DNA from: Copromyces sp. CBS 386.78 | Taxonomy: Eukaryota; Ascomycota; Sordariomycetes; Sordariales; Sordariaceae | DNA length: 64,000 bases | Assembly: GCA_030685235.1 (NCBI GenBank) | Contig: MU839104.1 | Span: 372,001 to 436,000 of the forward strand | Direction of reading: 5' to 3' | In this document: positions 38,463 to 50,351 of the stretch, piece after piece | Layout of the letters: each line of letters starts with the position of its first letter | Position numbering within the stretch: position 1 is the stretch's first letter | Translations under genes and position numbers: made by a program | The notes under the pieces: generated by a model | What the model was told of the DNA's origin: nothing | Databases searched by the model: none | The model's input: only the letters and a program-made list of their open reading frames with translations

Positions 38463-39912
38463 ATGGCAGACAACCGCAACCCGGAAGTGCCCGGCCAAAG
38501 TCCAAACGAGAGTGACTCAGAATGGCAAGATATCAACGACACCCCTTTAATAGACTTCGTCACCCTTGGCATGTTCATCATCGGTAAGTGGTAACAATGA
38601 CCCATTCCCAGCCAGACACCCAACTAACCAACCTTTAGATGAAATCGAATACCCCCCACCGCGTCCTCCATCCACCAACGTCCTAGGAGGCGCCGGCTCC
38701 TACTCCGCCCTCGGCGCCCGCCTGTTCTCCCCAGCTCCGGACCTCTCCCGCACCGTAGGCTGGATCGTCGACCAAGGCTCCGATTTTCCCCAAGTCATCA
38801 CCGATCTTATCAACAGCTGGTCCACCTCGGCCGTGTTCCGCCATGATCCGACCCGGCTCACCACCCGCGGCTGGAACGGCTACGTCGACTCCTCGGAGCG
38901 TCGCGAGTTCAAGTACACCACACCCAAGAAACGACTAACGGCCGCTGACCTGGCCGGAACCCCCCTGCTGAAGGCTAAAGCGGTGCACATGGTCTGCAGC
39001 CCCAACCGCTGCAAAGAGTTGGTGAAAGAGATTATCGCCCTTCGCAAGCGCGAAGCTCGACTTGCCGCTACCTCCCGCTCCTCCTCTTCCAGCAGCAACA
39101 ATGACGAGGATGATAGTGATGACAGCGACAACGACCCTAACGCCTACACCCGCCCCCTAATAATCTGGGAACCAGTCCCCGACCTCTGCACCCCCTTCGA
39201 GTTACTCAACTGCACCAACGCCCTCCCTTTAATCGACATCTGCAGCCCCAACCACGCCGAGCTAGCCGGGTTCATGGGCACGGACGGCCTCGACCCCGAG
39301 ACGGGCCAGATCAGCGTCGAGCAGGTGGAGCGCAACTGCGAGCAGCTGCTGGCTAGCATGCCGCTGGCGACGTACACGCTGGTGGTCAGGGCGGGCGAGA
39401 AGGGATGTTATGTTGCTAGGAACGGGGGGCGACGGAAAGAGCCTCCTACCAAAAAGGGAAAGAAGAAAAAGGTCGGTCTAGATGCCCGAAACTTCCACGG
39501 CGGTCTTCAACCAGACACAGACATGATGTCTCTCTTCGCAGGTCTCCTACAGGACATGCAAGATAGAGATAATGAAGATGACCCGTTTGGTCGTTTCGAT
39601 GATGCCGAAGATGAGATCGAGGCCGATCCGGGGATAGAGAGATGGTTACCTGCTTACCACACGGATGCTGCCAAGGTGGTCGATCCTACGGGAGGTGGAA
39701 ACACGTTTCTGGGAGGACTGGCGGTGGCGTTGGCGAGGGGGAAGAGTATCGAGGAGGCGTGTGCGTGGGGTAGCGTGGCGGCGAGTTTTGCGATTGAGCA
39801 GGTGGGTGTGCCGGAGCTCGGGACTGATGGGGAGGGAAGCGAGACGTGGAATGGGGAGAGGGTGGAGGAGAGGTTGAGGGGGTATGTGGAGAGAGTTGGG
39901 TTGATGATCTGA
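38463..39912 (+). CDS. PfkB-fold MAK32-like protein
   Basis: Exons 38463-38583 and 38639-39912; 464 residues. The fold is that of PfkB/ribokinase sugar kinases: NVLGGAGSYSALGARLF near the N-terminus and DPTGGGNTFLGGLAVALARG near the C-terminus. This arrangement matches fungal MAK32, which in yeast is needed for stable maintenance of an L-A double-stranded RNA virus and whose substrate is unknown. In active PfkB kinases the second motif is GAGD with the catalytic aspartate; here it is GGGN, so a phosphotransfer role is doubtful. An acidic Ser/Asp-rich insert lies near residues 170-195 and another charged one at about 285-345. No targeting signal. The start has an acceptable context and the upstream exon adds WQDINDTPLIDFVTLGMFI, the expected first strand of the fold. 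Confidence 0.85.
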
Positions 39913-40402
39913 GTAGCTTTATGTGGTGATGATGGAGCTGGAGACGAGGCGGGGAATTGAGTGAAGGTAAGGGCTGGGAACGTTGACAAAATGATGACGA
40001 CGAAGAGAGAGGTATTTGATGATTACGACTTCTAAGCAACGTATAGACATAGAACAACTACCTATGTGGGTGGGAACTTTTCACAACTTTTATACAACCG
40101 AACAGCCTAACTACCAAGACATACAATACGCTACAGAATCTGCTTTTTTGTATACATTCGCTCAACTTTTGGTAACAGTGATATCATACCTTTGAAATCG
40201 AAAACCCATCCCTTAAACTCCAGAACCTGCCTGCTAGCTAAACAACAAAGCGAGAGAAAAAAAAAACAAGAAAAAACCGCTGGAGGAATTCCATCATATC
40301 ATCACCACATTATTCCAACGGCACCATACATATCCATCCATCCACAGATACCACCCCTTCTTTGATTCAAGTAGGCAAAACCAACTCACTAATTCATGCC
40401 CA
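39913..40402. other. Convergent 3' intergenic region
   Basis: About 490 bp between the stop codons of the MAK32-like gene and the membrane protein gene; no gene is seen. Confidence 0.5.
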
Positions 40403-42567
40403 CTAAGCATTCGTAACAGTCAGCCTCTTCTTGTCCTGAAACCCACCAGCCATGCCCTCCTCAGCAACTTTCCCACTGACATGTCTCTGCCTACCTCCTC
40501 CTCCTCCACCCATCATCGCTGACCCGGCTCCGCCATATGAAAAATCGTGGTCGTAGCCAGATGAGACCACCCGGTTATTAGCGGGGTGGCCTGCAACCAG
40601 AGTCGATGGCGTGTTGTTTGAGCTATCGTCGTAGGGCTTTCCTGCTCCACCTCCGCCGGCAACGGAGAAAGTCTCAGGTTGTATGGACGAGTCGCGGTTC
40701 CGCATTGGTTCTTGGCTGTCGGGCTTCAGGTGGTTGTTGGTTTGAGGCTGGGGTTGGGATTGGCGGACTTTCTTGATATTCAAGGGGTTCAGATTCAACG
40801 GACGAAGAATCGATTCGCGCAAGCGGCTGAAAGGGGTGACTGATCTTTCTGGCTCCAGCTCCGAGTCGATGATCAATGTCGGGGAGGAGGGGTTGGAGCG
40901 CAGGGGGTTGGGGTGCAGATCTGCGAGGTCGATGTCGTCGTCGTCGTGGCTGTTTCGGTAGCCCTTTTTGTGGTTGTCGCGGGCTGGGGAGAGTTGCTGG
41001 TGATGGTCGTCATCGGAGTCGTGGGTGTCGTAGTAGTCGGTTATGGCTTCGTAGGCGCGGTTGCCGCGCTTGTTACCACCGCTCGCGCCGCCGCCGTTCT
41101 TTTGGGCTTCCTTCATGGCGCGGTTGCGCTCGTGGGTGCGGTTGAAAAGTGACTCGGTGGCATACCAGGTTTCTTGGAACTTGCCGCCGCGTGGCTGCTG
41201 GGGTTTGGTTGGAGACATGGAGGTAGGGGAGGTGGTCATATGCTCGCCATTGTTGTAAGAGGTGCTAGGTCGACCGGAGGCGATGCTGGTGCGGGGGTTA
41301 GCAGCACCGCGGTTGGCGAATGGGACCTGGTCGGAGTAGGAACCGTGATAGGAGGATCGAGGAGGCATAGAACTGCGTGGTGAGTTGCCAGGTGAGATTT
41401 GATACTGGCGTTCGGGGAGGTCTACCGTGACTCGAGACTCGCGCTTGCCATAAGAACGCTCGGAAAGATCAGAGCTCGGCCTGGTATGCATAAATGGTAC
41501 AGCGCGTGGCCGGACGAGCTCGTCAGCGTTGTATAAGCTGGAGTCACGGTGGCTGCCAGCAACGGTACCGGGCCGCTTATCGTCGTCGGCATAGGTCGAG
41601 ATGGATACGACCGAGGACTTGTTCCTCTTGTGAGCGCGCGAGATGAGGGTATCTTCCAAGGGGTTCATATCCGGCGGCATCTTGGAGATGCGCCAGAACT
41701 GAATGGCGAGGAAGACCGAGATGCCGATGGAAAAAACATGGAGTCCGCCTACACCGATCAGTCCATACTGGACGGCTGGGAGGAAGTACTGAAGCACCGA
41801 CTTGTCGGGAAGAAGGGTACCCCACGTAGCGCCATCCTTACGGGTCGAGTAAACCCCGAATGCATAAACAAGACAAGCGGCAATGTCGACAATAATGACT
41901 CCGAAATGGTAGGCAGCGGAAGACGTTGGCGCCCGTCCACCGGCAGGTCGCCAGAGGTGGTAAATGCCATACGACGTGTGAATTATGGCTATACCAAGCT
42001 ACATGAGAATTAGGGTCAGTATGTTCTTGTTGGTGGAAAAAAAAAAAAAGAGTATCACTGTGCATACCGCAATCCTGATGACCAAGCCAGGCACTTCTTC
42101 GATGTTGTTCAACATGATCATAATCACCAACAAGCCAGCAGCACCAAGAAACTGAAGCAGCCTAAAGACCAACTGAACTTTCCTCATCAAGATGATCCAT
42201 CTTTTGGATCTTGGGCCCATGGGCCGGAAATTCTGGATAGTGCGCACTGGAGGGGGAAAGGCGCTATATCAGTCGAAGTTCATCGTCAGTCATCATCGTC
42301 CAAGTATCCCATGATCGACAGACAGTCACCAGCTCCCTTGCAGTGGGGACCATGTATGGAAGACTGCATGGAATTTTTTTTAGTTACATACTCTGGATGG
42401 ACATTGAATGAGACAAGCGGGCCGTCGGGCTTGGGTTTTGGCTTGGGCCTGTCGAAGCTTGCTCTTGTAATGGCCTTTGGGTCGAAGAGCTTTGGTGGAA
42501 GACGATCGTCGGTGCTGTACCTGACGGGGTCATAATCGTACAGGAAGGGCTGGCTGTTGCCCCCCAT
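40403..42567 (-). CDS. Four-helix membrane protein with long disordered tail, unknown function
   Basis: Minus strand, exons 42567-42392, 42263-42068 and 41998-40403; 655 residues. After a Pro/Lys/Asp-rich N-terminal ~60 residues (FDRPKPKPKPDGPLVSFNVH) come PMGPRSKRW and four hydrophobic helices: LVFRLLQFLGAAGLLVIMIM, VIRIALGIAIIHTSYGIYHL, VIIVDIAACLVYAFGVY and YGLIGVGGLHVFSIGISVFL. From about residue 240 the rest is Ser/Pro/Arg/Asn-rich, low in hydrophobics and probably cytosolic. It resembles MARVEL-like four-helix proteins in layout only; I recognise no family with a known role. The first intron (128 nt) was chosen because GTATGT and a TAG acceptor with CTGAC branch give HPDAFPPPVRTIQNF in frame. 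The first ATG of the frame is 42567. Divergent from the adrenodoxin reductase gene. Confidence 0.75.
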
Positions 42568-43434
42568 ATTGGCGACGGCGTTGCTGTTACTTGGGCGCCT
42601 TGGTGTTGTGTGAAGTACCGGATATTCGCTGGTCACCCGAATGTTGAAAAGACGTGGTTCAGCAATCGAAGGACGAATTATCGAACAATCATTCCAGTTC
42701 CATGTGACGACATGTCTTTGGAAGAAATCGGGCTAGCTCAATTGGCCTCTCAAGGTTCTCAAGTCAAAGTCCCCTTCCCTGGCTCTCCCCGCTGCGGCTC
42801 GTTTTTAGAGGGAGGCTGGAAGCTGAATCTGTGAAGCTTATCGGCGCCTTGTTGGCTCGGCAACCGCGCAGGTACGCGCTCCCGGGCGCCCAAATTGGCT
42901 TGGTTGCCCTTGATGAACCCCTGTCATCGCCTGGTACAGACCCGTTCAGCCCGTATCGTCGGTGGCTGGATGCGCCAGTCGCAACATGGATCGGATGGAA
43001 GCCGCAGCATGGAACCAATGGATTTTGACCATTCATTTCCATCTCGGGGAACATGGTTGAGGAAAGAGCATGTCTTGAACTGCGCTTCGAAATTCGAGAC
43101 TTGGACAGCCATGTGAGTTAGTTGTATCTCGGGACACCATAAATGGGAAATGACGGACCCTCGTTGACGGGACGGAAAGCAGCGCGGTGCCTAACCCGGT
43201 CGGTGCCGTGAGATCCGCTGAAGATCTGAACGTTCCCCCGGATTTGGAGACCCACAAAACCCGAACTCACGGGCGGGCGAGTCACCTCGTCCCTTCCCGC
43301 CGTGCCCGGCTACCCACCGAGATGATCTGCGCTTGCAACAAACATGGGCCATTGATGCCCAAACACTTTGCGCTTTGGCTCGGAAGCTCGTCTCCTTACA
43401 TCATTTATCGACGGATTTGCTTGGACATTTGAAA
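42568..43434. other. Shared divergent upstream region of the membrane protein and ARH1
   Basis: About 870 bp between divergent starts. No coding frame is supported. TAGCTCAATTGG near 42734 resembles a tRNA A box by chance only. Confidence 0.5.
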
Positions 43435-45090
43435 ATGGCTTTTGTCGCGCGGCTAAAACCCAGGGTAATTGGCTTGCGCGGAAGATGGCCGTCGCAAGTA
43501 CATGCGCCGTGCCGGATGTACTCCCTCCATCCGGCTCATCATACTACTCCTGAACATCCGCTCCGGGTCGCCGTTATTGGCTCCGGTCCGGCTGGTTTTT
43601 ATACTACCTATAAGCTTATGGCCAAAATCCAAGGGACAAAAGTGGACATGTACGAGTCTCTACCGGTGCCCTTTGGCCTAGTAAGATTTGGTGTTGCTCC
43701 GGATCACCCCGAAGTCAAGGTACTTTTCTCATCCATCACCTCACCATACCTCACTTGCAATAAATAGATGACATACTAAGATATGATATAGAACTGCCAA
43801 GAGAAGTTCGAGGAAGTCGCCTCATCCCCCGACTTCAACTTCATCGGCAACGTCTCCGTCGGCACCAAGTCCGACCACCCCGATGGCCTCACTGTGCCCC
43901 TCGCCAGTCTCTTCCGGCACTACAACGCCATCATCTTCGCCTACGGCGCCGCTCAAGACCGCAAGCTCGGCATCCCCGGCGAGGACCAGCTAAAGGGCGT
44001 CTACTCCGCCCGCGAGTTCGTCGGCTGGTACAACGGCCTTCCCGAGCACGCCAACCTCAACCCCGACCTCACCCAAGGCGATGAAGCCGTCGTCATCGGC
44101 CAAGGCAACGTCGCCTTGGACGTTGCACGCATGCTTCTTGAGGACGTTGACGTCCTTCGTAAGACGGACATCGCCGCCCACGCGCTCGATACCCTCTCCC
44201 AGAGCCGAGTAAAGCGGGTCCACGTCGTTGGCAGAAGAGGACCCATGCAAGCGGCCTTCACCATCAAAGAAGTCCGCGAACTGATGAAGCTCCCTGACGT
44301 GTCCTTCCACCCCATCGACACTGCTCTCCTCCCAGCCGACCTGAAATCCCTTCCCCGCGCCCCGCGCCGGCTAATGGAGATGCTAGCCAAAGGCACAACC
44401 GCCACTTCACAATCACCTTCCGCAACCTCCAAATCCTGGTCTCTTGACTTCTGCCTCACCCCCAAGGCCTTTTCCTCTTCCTCTCCCCACTCAATCCAGG
44501 GACAGCTAGCATCCACAACCTTCGAACGCACCACCCTCTCCCCCTCCCCGTTCGACCCCAACGCTTACGCCCTTCCCACGGGCGAGACCCTCACTCTCCC
44601 TTCATCAGTAGCCTTCCGCTCCATCGGGTACAAATCCACCCCCTTGCCCGAGTTCTCAGACATCAACATCCCCTTTGACGAGCGCCGGGGGATCATCAGC
44701 AACGACGGCCACGGCCGCGTGCAGCACGAGGAGCGTACGCGCGGCGCGGAGATGTCGCACGGTAGTTTTCCGGGCTTGTACTGCGCAGGGTGGGTCAAGA
44801 CGGGCCCGACGGGGGTGATTGCTTCGACCATGGAGAACGCGTTCGCGACGGCGGATGCCATCATTGAGGACTGGGCGAGCAGGACGACGCCGTTTTTGAA
44901 TGGGGATCGGAAGTGCCATGGGTGGGAAGGGGTGAGGAGTGAGGTGTTGGCGAGGGGGGATGAGAAGAGGGTGGTTGACTGGCAGGGGTGGAGGAGGATT
45001 GATGAGGCGGAGAAGCAACGGGGGAAAGAAAGCGGGAGGTCGAGGGAGAAGTTTACGAGGACGGGAGAGATGTTGAACGCTTTGGGGTGA
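43435..45090 (+). CDS. arh1: Mitochondrial NADPH:adrenodoxin oxidoreductase (Arh1/FDXR)
   Basis: Exons 43435-43719 and 43792-45090; 527 residues. The enzyme passes electrons from NADPH through FAD to mitochondrial ferredoxin, needed for Fe-S cluster and heme A synthesis. The N-terminal ~40 residues are Arg-rich with few acids (MAFVARLKPRVIGLRGRWPS), a matrix-targeting type. Motifs: FAD site VAVIGSGPAGFYTTYKLM (~45-62), YESLPVPFGLVRFGVAPDHP, and the NADPH site VVIGQGNVALDVARMLL (~195-211), then VHVVGRRGPMQAAFT. C-terminal GWVKTGPTGVIASTMENA contacts FAD. Length is slightly above yeast Arh1. Codons are strongly C-ending from exon 2 onward. It ends only 144 bp from the convergent ETF alpha stop. 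Confidence 0.95.
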
Positions 45091-45234
45091 GATAAGGCCC
45101 CCCCTCCCTTTGCCTGTCCGGTCGAGATGAACAGTTGTAGGATATCCAGTGTTTTTTTGTTGTATACTATTTAGCCAAAAAGGTTTGTACATATTTCTTC
45201 ATTATTTTATACAACATACATATCACCGATATGA

Positions 45235-46365
45235 TTACGCGCTCTTGAGCTTCTCGATAAGCTCAGGCACCTTCTCGAACAGGTCACCGACCAAGCCAAC
45301 GTCCGCCACCTGGAAGATGGGCGCCTCGGAGTCCTTGTTGATGGCAGCAATGACCTTGCTGTCCTTCATACCCGCCAAGTGCTGGATGGCACCAGAGATG
45401 CCAACAGCGAGGTAGAGCTGGGGAGCGACGACCTTGCCAGTCTGGCCGACCTGCAAGCTGTTGTCGGCATAACCGCTGTCGACAGCCGCACGGGAAGCAC
45501 CAACGGCAGCGCCGAGAGAATCAGCAAGGGGGAGCATGATTTTGTCAAACTCCTCCTTGGACTTGAGACCACGGCCACCAGAGACAACCTTCTCAGCGGT
45601 CGAAAGGTCGGGGCGGTCCGACTTGGCAAGGTCCTCCGAAACCCACTCGGTGGTGCTCTCAGCCTTGGGGTCAACACCATCCTCGACCGAAGCGGAACCG
45701 GAGCCGACAGCGGCAGGGGCGAAAGCGGTACCGCGGACGGTGATGATCTTGATGGCGTCGGTAGACTCAACGGTCGCAATGGCGTTACCGGCGTAGATGG
45801 GGCGCACAAAGGTGTTCTCGGACTCGATGGCGGTGATATCGGAGATCTGTTGGCTGTCGAGGAGGGCAGAGACGCGGGGCAACAGGTTCTTGCCGAAAGC
45901 GGTCGCGCTGGCGAGGATGTGGGTGTAACCGCCCTTCTTGATGTTCTCAACCAAGAGAGGAGCGTAGTTCTCGGGGAGGCCCTGTTCAACACAACGAATT
46001 GCGCCGCGTGTAAGTCAATGCACACATCTCTCTGACAACAGCCGGGCGCATTAACCACCAACCTTGTCGTACGCGCCGTTCTCGACGGCAATGATCTTCT
46101 CGACACCCTCAACCTTGGCCGCCTCCTCGGCAACGGCCTTCACATTGCTACCGGCGACGAAAGCATGGACGGGACCACCGAGCTTCGCAGCCGCGGTGAC
46201 TGCGCTGAGGGATCCCTGGTTGAGCTTGCCGTTCCTTTGCTCGAGGACGGCGAGGGCAGACAGTAACCTGCGAAGCGCAGCGGGGGATCTGAGGGTAGTG
46301 GTGGAGGCAGTAGTGAACCGGGGACGAGTCAGGGCGGAGAACGCCCGGGCACCGGCCGACAGCAT
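45235..46365 (-). CDS. etfA: Electron transfer flavoprotein alpha subunit
   Basis: Minus strand, exons 46365-46063 and 45981-45235; 349 residues. ETF alpha/beta takes electrons from mitochondrial acyl-CoA dehydrogenases and gives them to ETF:quinone oxidoreductase. The Arg/Ser/Thr-rich start ([20 protein letters not shown]) is a mitochondrial presequence. Domain I has [20 protein letters not shown] and YAPLLVENI. The C-terminal FAD domain has [53 protein letters not shown] and [20 protein letters not shown], all family signatures. The intron donor is GTTGGT, weaker than usual here. Divergent from the Rsc8-like gene, whose start is ~925 bp away. Confidence 0.97.
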
Positions 46366-47290
46366 TGTGTATGGTATTTGGAGATGTAGATGGAACGGCG
46401 TGCAGAGCGCGGCTCGGTGGGCGGAGGAGCTGGAGGTTCTGTCGGAGACGGGTAGAGAACCTGGTTGATCTGATCTCGGCGACAGACTGTGGGAGGGACG
46501 AAGGAACGGAGACGGGAGGCGGAAGACGGGGAATGGGGAACGGGGATTGATCGGGGACTCGGTGACTGGTGAGCAATGCCAACCTGGAATGACGCTTCAA
46601 TGGATCGGCGTAGGCGACGGCCTGCGACGGCCCGAGGCATTGTTGTCGATGGCGACCCCCAGGTCCGGGGCCGCTACAGCAGGTCAACCCCCCCTGTAGC
46701 TTCAGGACGCAACAGCGACTCTCGGCCAAAAGCTGGCGGACCACTTTTTGGCGGGGAACGGCCCAGCTTGTGTGGGGAAACCCTCGACATGTGGCTGACA
46801 GGAGAGCGGTTGTGGCTCGTGTAAGATGAAACATGGTCGGCAAGTGGCTGGTTTCTGATGAGTCGCCACGTGACTCGTTCCTTCTCACTGAGCTCTGGTG
46901 TGCCGTCTGCCAAGGGACGGAACGAGGTGAGCTACGGCGGGCACGCCCTGCTGTCAACTCAGCAGGCCCATTCAGTTCACCGGCGTGGCCAGGCGCGAAA
47001 TTCACTTGTTTCATTTTCTCCAACGCGCGACGACATCACGAAGACCCCCCTCCCCGGACGAGACCCATCACAAGTACAGCACTTTGCCGCCGCAACCATC
47101 GAGTTCGATTCCCTTGAAATACGGCATTGGTCCTTTGCAAATTACTGGCATACGAAACGCGCTCGGAGAACATTCAGATCAATTGCATCAATCTTCGTCC
47201 ACTCACTCCCTCGCCATCATCAAACGCCCATAGAAGTCACCGCGTGTTTGTTCGCCCACCTCATCCTTCCACCACCTAGCCGCCGTCGCC
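46366..47290. other. Shared divergent upstream region of ETF alpha and the Rsc8-like gene
   Basis: About 925 bp between divergent start codons. Several overlapping open frames occur in the GC-rich sequence on both strands, none protein-like. Promoters of both genes are expected. Confidence 0.5.
46632..46637. promoter_or_regulatory. CCTCGG core motif upstream of ETF alpha
   Basis: CCGAGG on the plus strand (CCTCGG toward ETF alpha), about 270 bp before the ATG. CCTCGG is the core described for FarA/FarB, the fatty-acid regulators of Aspergillus and relatives. A single hexamer is weak evidence. Confidence 0.25.
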
Positions 47291-49523
47291 ATGGAGGAGG
47301 GATCCGTCAACTACGGCACGCCCAACAATGGCGCGTCGCCAAGCGCGAATCCTATTCTAGCACAACCACCTTTGCCAGACAGCACCACTGGCAACCAGAG
47401 CGAAGGTAAAGCCTACCCCTGCCGGTTTCTTCCAATCCTCCCTGGCTACGGCATGTCGATCTTGTAGTTTAGCGCACACTCTAACACTGCGGTTGTTGCG
47501 TCTTTAGATGTACAGATGGGCGAAGGCCCCGAACCAACCATCAAACAAGATGACAGCACGCCGGCGCCCGGTGCTGCATCCGCCACTCCCTTAGATGCCT
47601 CCGAAGGTGCAGTCGTCGCGGTAACAGCCCCCGAAGACGAAGAGATGGGTGATGCGCCCAAGGAAGAAACAGCTCAGAACGGCGATAGCGCCAGCACCAA
47701 CGAAGGCTCCGGTGATGTCGCCAAAACAAAAGAGCAGATCGGCAATGCTGCGCGAGAGCATGTCATCTCACAGACGCACGCCATCATTCTTCCCAGCTAC
47801 AGCACCTGGTTTGACAGGAACACCATTCACAACATTGAGAGGAAAGCGCTGCCAGAGTTTTTCAATAACAGAAACCGCAGCAAGACGCCTGCCGTGTATA
47901 AGGACTATCGCGACTTCATGATCGACACCTACCGACTGGTGCCATACGAGTACCTCACTGTCACGGCCTGCAGACGTAACTTGGCTGGTGATGTTTGCGC
48001 CATCATGCGCGTCCATGCTTTCCTGGAACAGTGGGGTCTTATTAACTACCAGGTAAGCTTCTACCGCTTCCGGCTATCAGCCTTGTATTCATACTGACCT
48101 TCTTGAACAGGTTGATGCCGACCAGCGGCCGTCACATGTCGGACCCCCCTTTACCGGTCACTTCAAGATCATTGTCGACACCCCCCGTGGTCTTCAGCCA
48201 TGGCAGCCCGCGGCGGACCCTGCCCTCGTCGAAGGAAAGCCCAGCAAGGATACCGAAGCGAAGGCTGCTGCCACACCTGTACCCAAGAGCGAGCAGACCC
48301 TCGAGTTGGGACGCAACATCTACGAGGCAAATGCCAAGAACAACAAGCTGAACAAGACCAACGGAGAGACCCCAGCGACCAACGGCGCCTCGGAAACCGA
48401 TGCTCTTACCAAGGCACCTATCGCCAAGGTCATCTGCTGCAACTGCGGCATCGACTGCACCCGGATCTACTACCACAGCTCACAGGCCGATGTCAACTCG
48501 AAGACGAAGTACGACATGTGCCCCAGCTGCTACCTGGAAGGTCGCCTTCCCGCCAACCAAACCAACGCCAGCTACACCAGAATTGAGAACCCTACATACA
48601 CTTCGATTCTCGACCGCGACGCGCCCTGGAGCGATGCCGAGACTCTCAGGCTTTTGGAGGCGCTTGAGAGGTACGACGATGATTGGGGCGAGATTGCTGA
48701 GTACGTCGGAACAAGGACGCGTGAGGAGTGTGTGCTGCAGTTCCTGCAGCTGGATATTGAGGACAAGTACTTGGAATCCGAGAAGCTGGACTCTCCTGTT
48801 GGGTTACAAATGCTGGGCAGCCACGGAGGGCAGCTTCCGTTCAGCCAAGTGGACAACCCGGTCATGTCTGTTGTCGGATTCCTCGCCAGCCTTGCGGATC
48901 CGGCCAGCACAGCAGCCGCTGCCGGGAAGTCAGCAGAGCTTCTCAAGCAAGGATTGCGCAACAAGCTCGAGGGTGGAGCTGAAAGTACAGAGTCGGAGGA
49001 TAAGGGCAAGGAGAGGGAAAAGAGCGGCGACTCGATGGAGCTGGACATCAGGCAGGAGACTACGACAACCACAACCACCGTTTCCACAACCACCACAACG
49101 ACCAAGACATCGGCATTGGCCAATATCCCGCTCGCAACCATGGGTGCCAGAGCGGGCGGCCTTGCCTCTCACGAGGAGAGAGAGATGACGCGTCTGGTAT
49201 CGGCAGCGGTGAATGTGACACTGGAGAAGATGGAGTTGAAGCTCAAGTACTTCAACGAGATGGAGGCTATCTTGCAAGCCGAGAGGCGAGAACTCGAGCG
49301 CGCTCGCCAGCAGTTGTTCCTGGACCGCCTAACATTCAAGAAGAGGGTACGCGAAGTCCAAGAAGGGCTCAAGGCGGCCGCCGCGGTTGGTGGAGATCAG
49401 GGTGTTAAGTTGGCCCAGGAAGCGTTGACAGACGGGCAGCGGATGAGCTTCAACGCGCCGCCGGCGGTTGGATCAGCGCAGCCCCTGAGCGCAGAAGGCC
49501 AGGTGAAGTCATACGAGGCATAG
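47291..49523 (+). CDS. Chromatin-remodeling complex subunit (Swi3/Rsc8/Ssr family)
   Basis: Exons 47291-47405, 47508-48052 and 48111-49523; 690 residues. The family forms the scaffold dimer of SWI/SNF and RSC remodelers. Order of domains: acidic low-complexity N-terminus; SWIRM at ~125-225 ([33 protein letters not shown] [33 protein letters not shown]); ZZ-type zinc finger ~329-360 ([22 protein letters not shown]); SANT ~391-440 ([35 protein letters not shown]); SWIRM-associated helix and a C-terminal coiled coil ([20 protein letters not shown]). Size is closer to Rsc8/Ssr than to budding-yeast Swi3. The ATG context is good (CGCCATGGAG). Which of the two complexes it serves cannot be settled from sequence; many filamentous fungi have a single homologue. 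Confidence 0.93.
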
Positions 49524-50042
49524 GATGCCACCAGAAATGGGCTTCTTTGAAACGGTCTACCAGCGGAAACTGGTACAAGTGTTGTATAATGTTACTACTA
49601 GAAGTATTACTTGCTGCTTCCGCTTTCCGTGTGTTGGTTGGTGGGTGGGTGGTCGTGGAAGCGGAATTCATCCATTCTGGATTTCAATGTTAAAAGAACG
49701 GAATGACCACCGTCTAAATGTTGTTCTTTTCATATTCGCCTCCGGTCCTCGTTGTTTTACAGGCGTCGACATTGGGTTTTCAGGAGGTATTGTTTTCCCC
49801 TCCTTGCTGGTTTATCGGCTACGAAAGATTGACGGTATGCTTCTTTTAACCTTGGCATCAACGGGCTGTATGGTGCGAAGGATCAAGCTCTACCTACATG
49901 CGGAAGAGAAAACGAGACAAATGTGTAATGTTACCTAGCTCCGTCCCTAGCCACGCATATCATAGCCCTCGAGAAACGAAAAGAGCCACAAAATGAATCA
50001 ACTCGATAGGACAACTTTCTTCCAATCCATGATGTTCAGAGA

Positions 50043-50351
50043 TCAACAGCAGGGATTCTCCAATAGCGAACGTTCAACACAAGTTCTCAACGTGGGTGTA
50101 AGCGTGGCAAGAATTCCAAAAATTTCATTGTAAGCTCTTGCGTCGCGTGCCGTTACTTCGACATCCCGTTCGAACCGTCTTTTCGATAAAAGATTCTCAA
50201 ATTCTGCAGCCTTCTGTGACATCTCTGTGGTTGCTTCTTGGTGGTGTTGACCCTGCGCTGCAGTTGCCATGTTGAATGACATGTGAAAGTTCACCAGTGG
50301 AACACTCAGCTGACCAATCATGTGTCGCAGAGGAGGATTCATCTCGGGCAT
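50043..50351 (-). CDS. Possible small protein (102 residues), unknown
   Basis: A minus-strand ATG frame of 102 codons. Its second half is protein-like and helical (EMSQKAAEFENLLSKRRFER, ARAYNEIFGILATLTPTLRT). No intron is needed, no domain recognised, and no membrane segment. The ATG could also be one of several internal ones. It stands between the Rsc8-like gene and the acetyltransferase gene; chance remains possible. Confidence 0.3.
   Translation of the reverse strand: MPEMNPPLRHMIGQLSVPLVNFHMSFNMATAAQGQHHQEATTEMSQKAAEFENLLSKRRFERDVEVTARDARAYNEIFGILATLTPTLRTCVERSLLENPCC

Noticed and set aside
42731..42775. tRNA-like A box and TTC motif
   Set aside because: The spacing is too short and no acceptor or T-stem pairing can be drawn.
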